A DNA stretch of 16,785 bases, from NCBI GenBank assembly GCA_002409745.1, contig DHOU01000038.1, positions 26,049-42,833 on the forward strand. The letters are read 5' to 3'. This document shows, in pieces, positions 15,505 through 16,785 of this stretch. The notes beneath the pieces are model-generated. The model did not search any database, was not told where the DNA came from, and saw nothing but the letters and a program-made list of their open reading frames with translations. The DNA comes from Bacteroidales bacterium UBA5382. Its GTDB lineage: Bacteria; Bacteroidota; Bacteroidia; Bacteroidales; Dysgonomonadaceae. Position 1 is the stretch's first letter. Every line of letters begins with the position of its first letter. The position numbers and the translations under genes were made by a program.

Positions 15505-16687
15505 TGAATGTACTGTTTTTTATTTCTTCTTGATCCTCCTGTGCGATAGCTTTTGCCAGCCGTAGATATACCAGAAACGGCAGAATTAAAAAGGCGGCCA
15601 TCGCGGCGAAATATATCAAGGAATAGCGGATGTCTGCGCCATTCAGCGCTTCGTTTACATATATCCGGAAGTAATAGCGGATGGGGAAGAGGCCTGCGAA
15701 AATCTGCGCGCCGCGCGGCATGGCTTCGATCGGGAAGGTGAAGCCGGCAAACGTGAAACTCAGCAGTCCGTAGAATACTCCCAGGCTGATGGCATCGCGC
15801 ATTCGCGGGAATACCCCGATGATGAATATGCCGATGGCTTGATGCGCCAGCACGAATAAAAACATCGCCACGCACATCCATGCGATGCTTCCGTTCATCG
15901 GAAAGCGCATCACTCCATATAGCAAGAAGACGCCCAGAATACCCAGTAAAGTGAACATAAGGGTGTGGGGCAATACTTTTCCGGTAAGGGCCGCAAGCAT
16001 GGAGCCCTTGCCTGCCGAAAGCCATTCGTGAGTGGTGTTTTGTTTTATTTCGACGCCGATGCAGTAAATCGTGAACATAATGATGAGCAACTGCAATACC
16101 CCCGGTAGCAACACATTCGACAAGTAAACGTTGTAGTTCGCTTGCGGATTGGCCAGTTGGTGCGTATCGATGGCGATCGGTTGCAACAACGGCAATAAGT
16201 TTTCATCGCCTACCACGCCCCTTGCCTGCAACGTTTGCTGTTGGATGAACGCCGTCATCAACTCGCTGATATACGTCAGGTCTTTGTAAGAGAGCGAGCC
16301 GGCCACCAGGAATACATCATTTACATAATAAGCGAGGGTGGGTTGGCGGCTCGCCTGCAAGTCGGCCTGGAATCCCCGGCCGATATCGATAACGGCATAA
16401 ATATTCCCTTTCTGCATATCTTTGCGCGCCTCCGTGAACGAGGCATAGCGGCGCACAATCTCTACCTGAGGCGAAGCATTGATGTTTCGTTCCAACGTGC
16501 GGGATAATGACGTGTTATCCGAGTCTATAATCCCTATCGGGAGTTGTTCGGGCATTCCTTCCGATAGCAGCGTGAGGAAGAACAGGTAGCAGAAAAGCAT
16601 TGCGAACACCGATGACAATAGATAGATCGGGCGCGATACCAATCGCTTCCACTCCCTGAGCGCGACATTTCGTATATGTTGTACCAT
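15488..16687 (-). CDS. ABC-2 type transporter permease (first of pair)
   Basis: This 399-residue protein has the same architecture as its downstream neighbour. A first membrane segment is near residues 22-42, followed by an extracytoplasmic domain (LPIGIIDSDNTSLSRTLERNINASPQVEIVRRYASFTEARKDMQKGNIYAVIDI). Membrane segments lie near 190-212, 240-260, 268-292, 302-322 and 355-376. FTFAGFTFPIEAMPRGAQIFAGLFPIRYYFRIYVNEALNG is the characteristic C-terminal region. Its last 17 bp overlap the next gene. The start codon abuts the AT-rich repeat at 16688, with no Shine-Dalgarno and no recognisable promoter inside the window, so the operon may continue to the right, where a HlyD-type fusion protein gene would be expected. 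This expectation is from family habit, not seen. Confidence 0.9.
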   Translation of the reverse strand: MVQHIRNVALREWKRLVSRPIYLLSSVFAMLFCYLFFLTLLSEGMPEQLPIGIIDSDNTSLSRTLERNINASPQVEIVRRYASFTEARKDMQKGNIYAVIDIGRGFQADLQASRQPTLAYYVNDVFLVAGSLSYKDLTYISELMTAFIQQQTLQARGVVGDENLLPLLQPIAIDTHQLANPQANYNVYLSNVLLPGVLQLLIIMFTIYCIGVEIKQNTTHEWLSAGKGSMLAALTGKVLPHTLMFTLLGILGVFLLYGVMRFPMNGSIAWMCVAMFLFVLAHQAIGIFIIGVFPRMRDAISLGVFYGLLSFTFAGFTFPIEAMPRGAQIFAGLFPIRYYFRIYVNEALNGADIRYSLIYFAAMAAFLILPFLVYLRLAKAIAQEDQEEIKNSTFNEQLQ

Positions 16688-16785
16688 TTTAATTACAAAT
16701 TACAAATTACGAATGACTAATTAATTACAAATTACGAATTACAAATTACGAATGACGAATTAATTACAAATTACGAATTACGAAT
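16688..16785 (-). repeat. ATTCGTAATT-type repeat, right copy, cut by edge
   Basis: On the - strand this stretch reads as repeated ATTCGTAATT, ATTTGTAATT and ATTCGTCATT units and runs to the window edge, so its full length is unknown. It directly abuts the start codon of the first permease gene. It is opposite in orientation to the array at 14191-14278. Confidence 0.85.

Noticed and set aside
14241..16774. Insertion sequence or transposon bounded by the 27-nt inverted match
   Set aside because: There is no transposase, the repeats are low-complexity arrays rather than discrete ends, and no target-site duplication is visible.

Overview
The window looks like a chromosomal segment of a Bacteroidales bacterium (Bacteroidota). 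The evidence is a SusC/SusD outer-membrane pair, several Bacteroidota-type lipoproteins and DUF families (DUF4625, DUF4919), A/T-rich leaders that mostly lack a Shine-Dalgarno sequence, and promoters of the Bacteroidota type (TTTG, about 20 nt, TAnnTTTG). I cannot name the genus from sequence alone.

Left part (1-7090, + strand): a structured leader of about 330 nt precedes a SusC/RagA TonB-linked porin (335-3625) and its SusD/RagB lipoprotein partner (3647-5407), which together import an unknown nutrient, probably a glycan or peptide. A strong intrinsic terminator follows. It lies only 11 nt before a small unrecognised lipoprotein gene (5454-5933). A ROK-family sugar kinase (6060-7022) with its own -7 element and terminator closes this block.

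Middle part (7092-10994, - strand): a compact four-gene operon, read right to left, encodes a Fur-family metalloregulator, a TonB-dependent receptor with features like zinc receptors (ZnuD), and two different His-containing DUF4625 lipoproteins. A 27-bp near-palindrome overlaps the -7 element of the regulator's promoter and is a strong candidate for its autoregulatory operator. I infer a metal-uptake system, most likely zinc, in which the DUF4625 lipoproteins serve as accessory metal-binding surface or periplasmic proteins. This is the best candidate here for a little-described system.

Right part (11113-16785, all genes on - strand): an unassigned beta-barrel-like exported protein; a DUF4126 membrane protein with a small YjdJ-type GNAT acetyltransferase; a gene-free 572-bp gap holding a 42-bp (14-codon) tandem repeat in seven phased copies; a DUF4919 exported protein with a near-consensus promoter; a gap of low-complexity repeats; and two overlapping ABC-2-type permease genes of an export system that probably continues beyond the right edge. 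The permease pair is bracketed by AATTCGTAATT-type repeats in opposite orientation, which share an exact 27-nt inverted match 2.5 kb apart. No tRNA, rRNA, CRISPR array, transposase or phage gene was seen.
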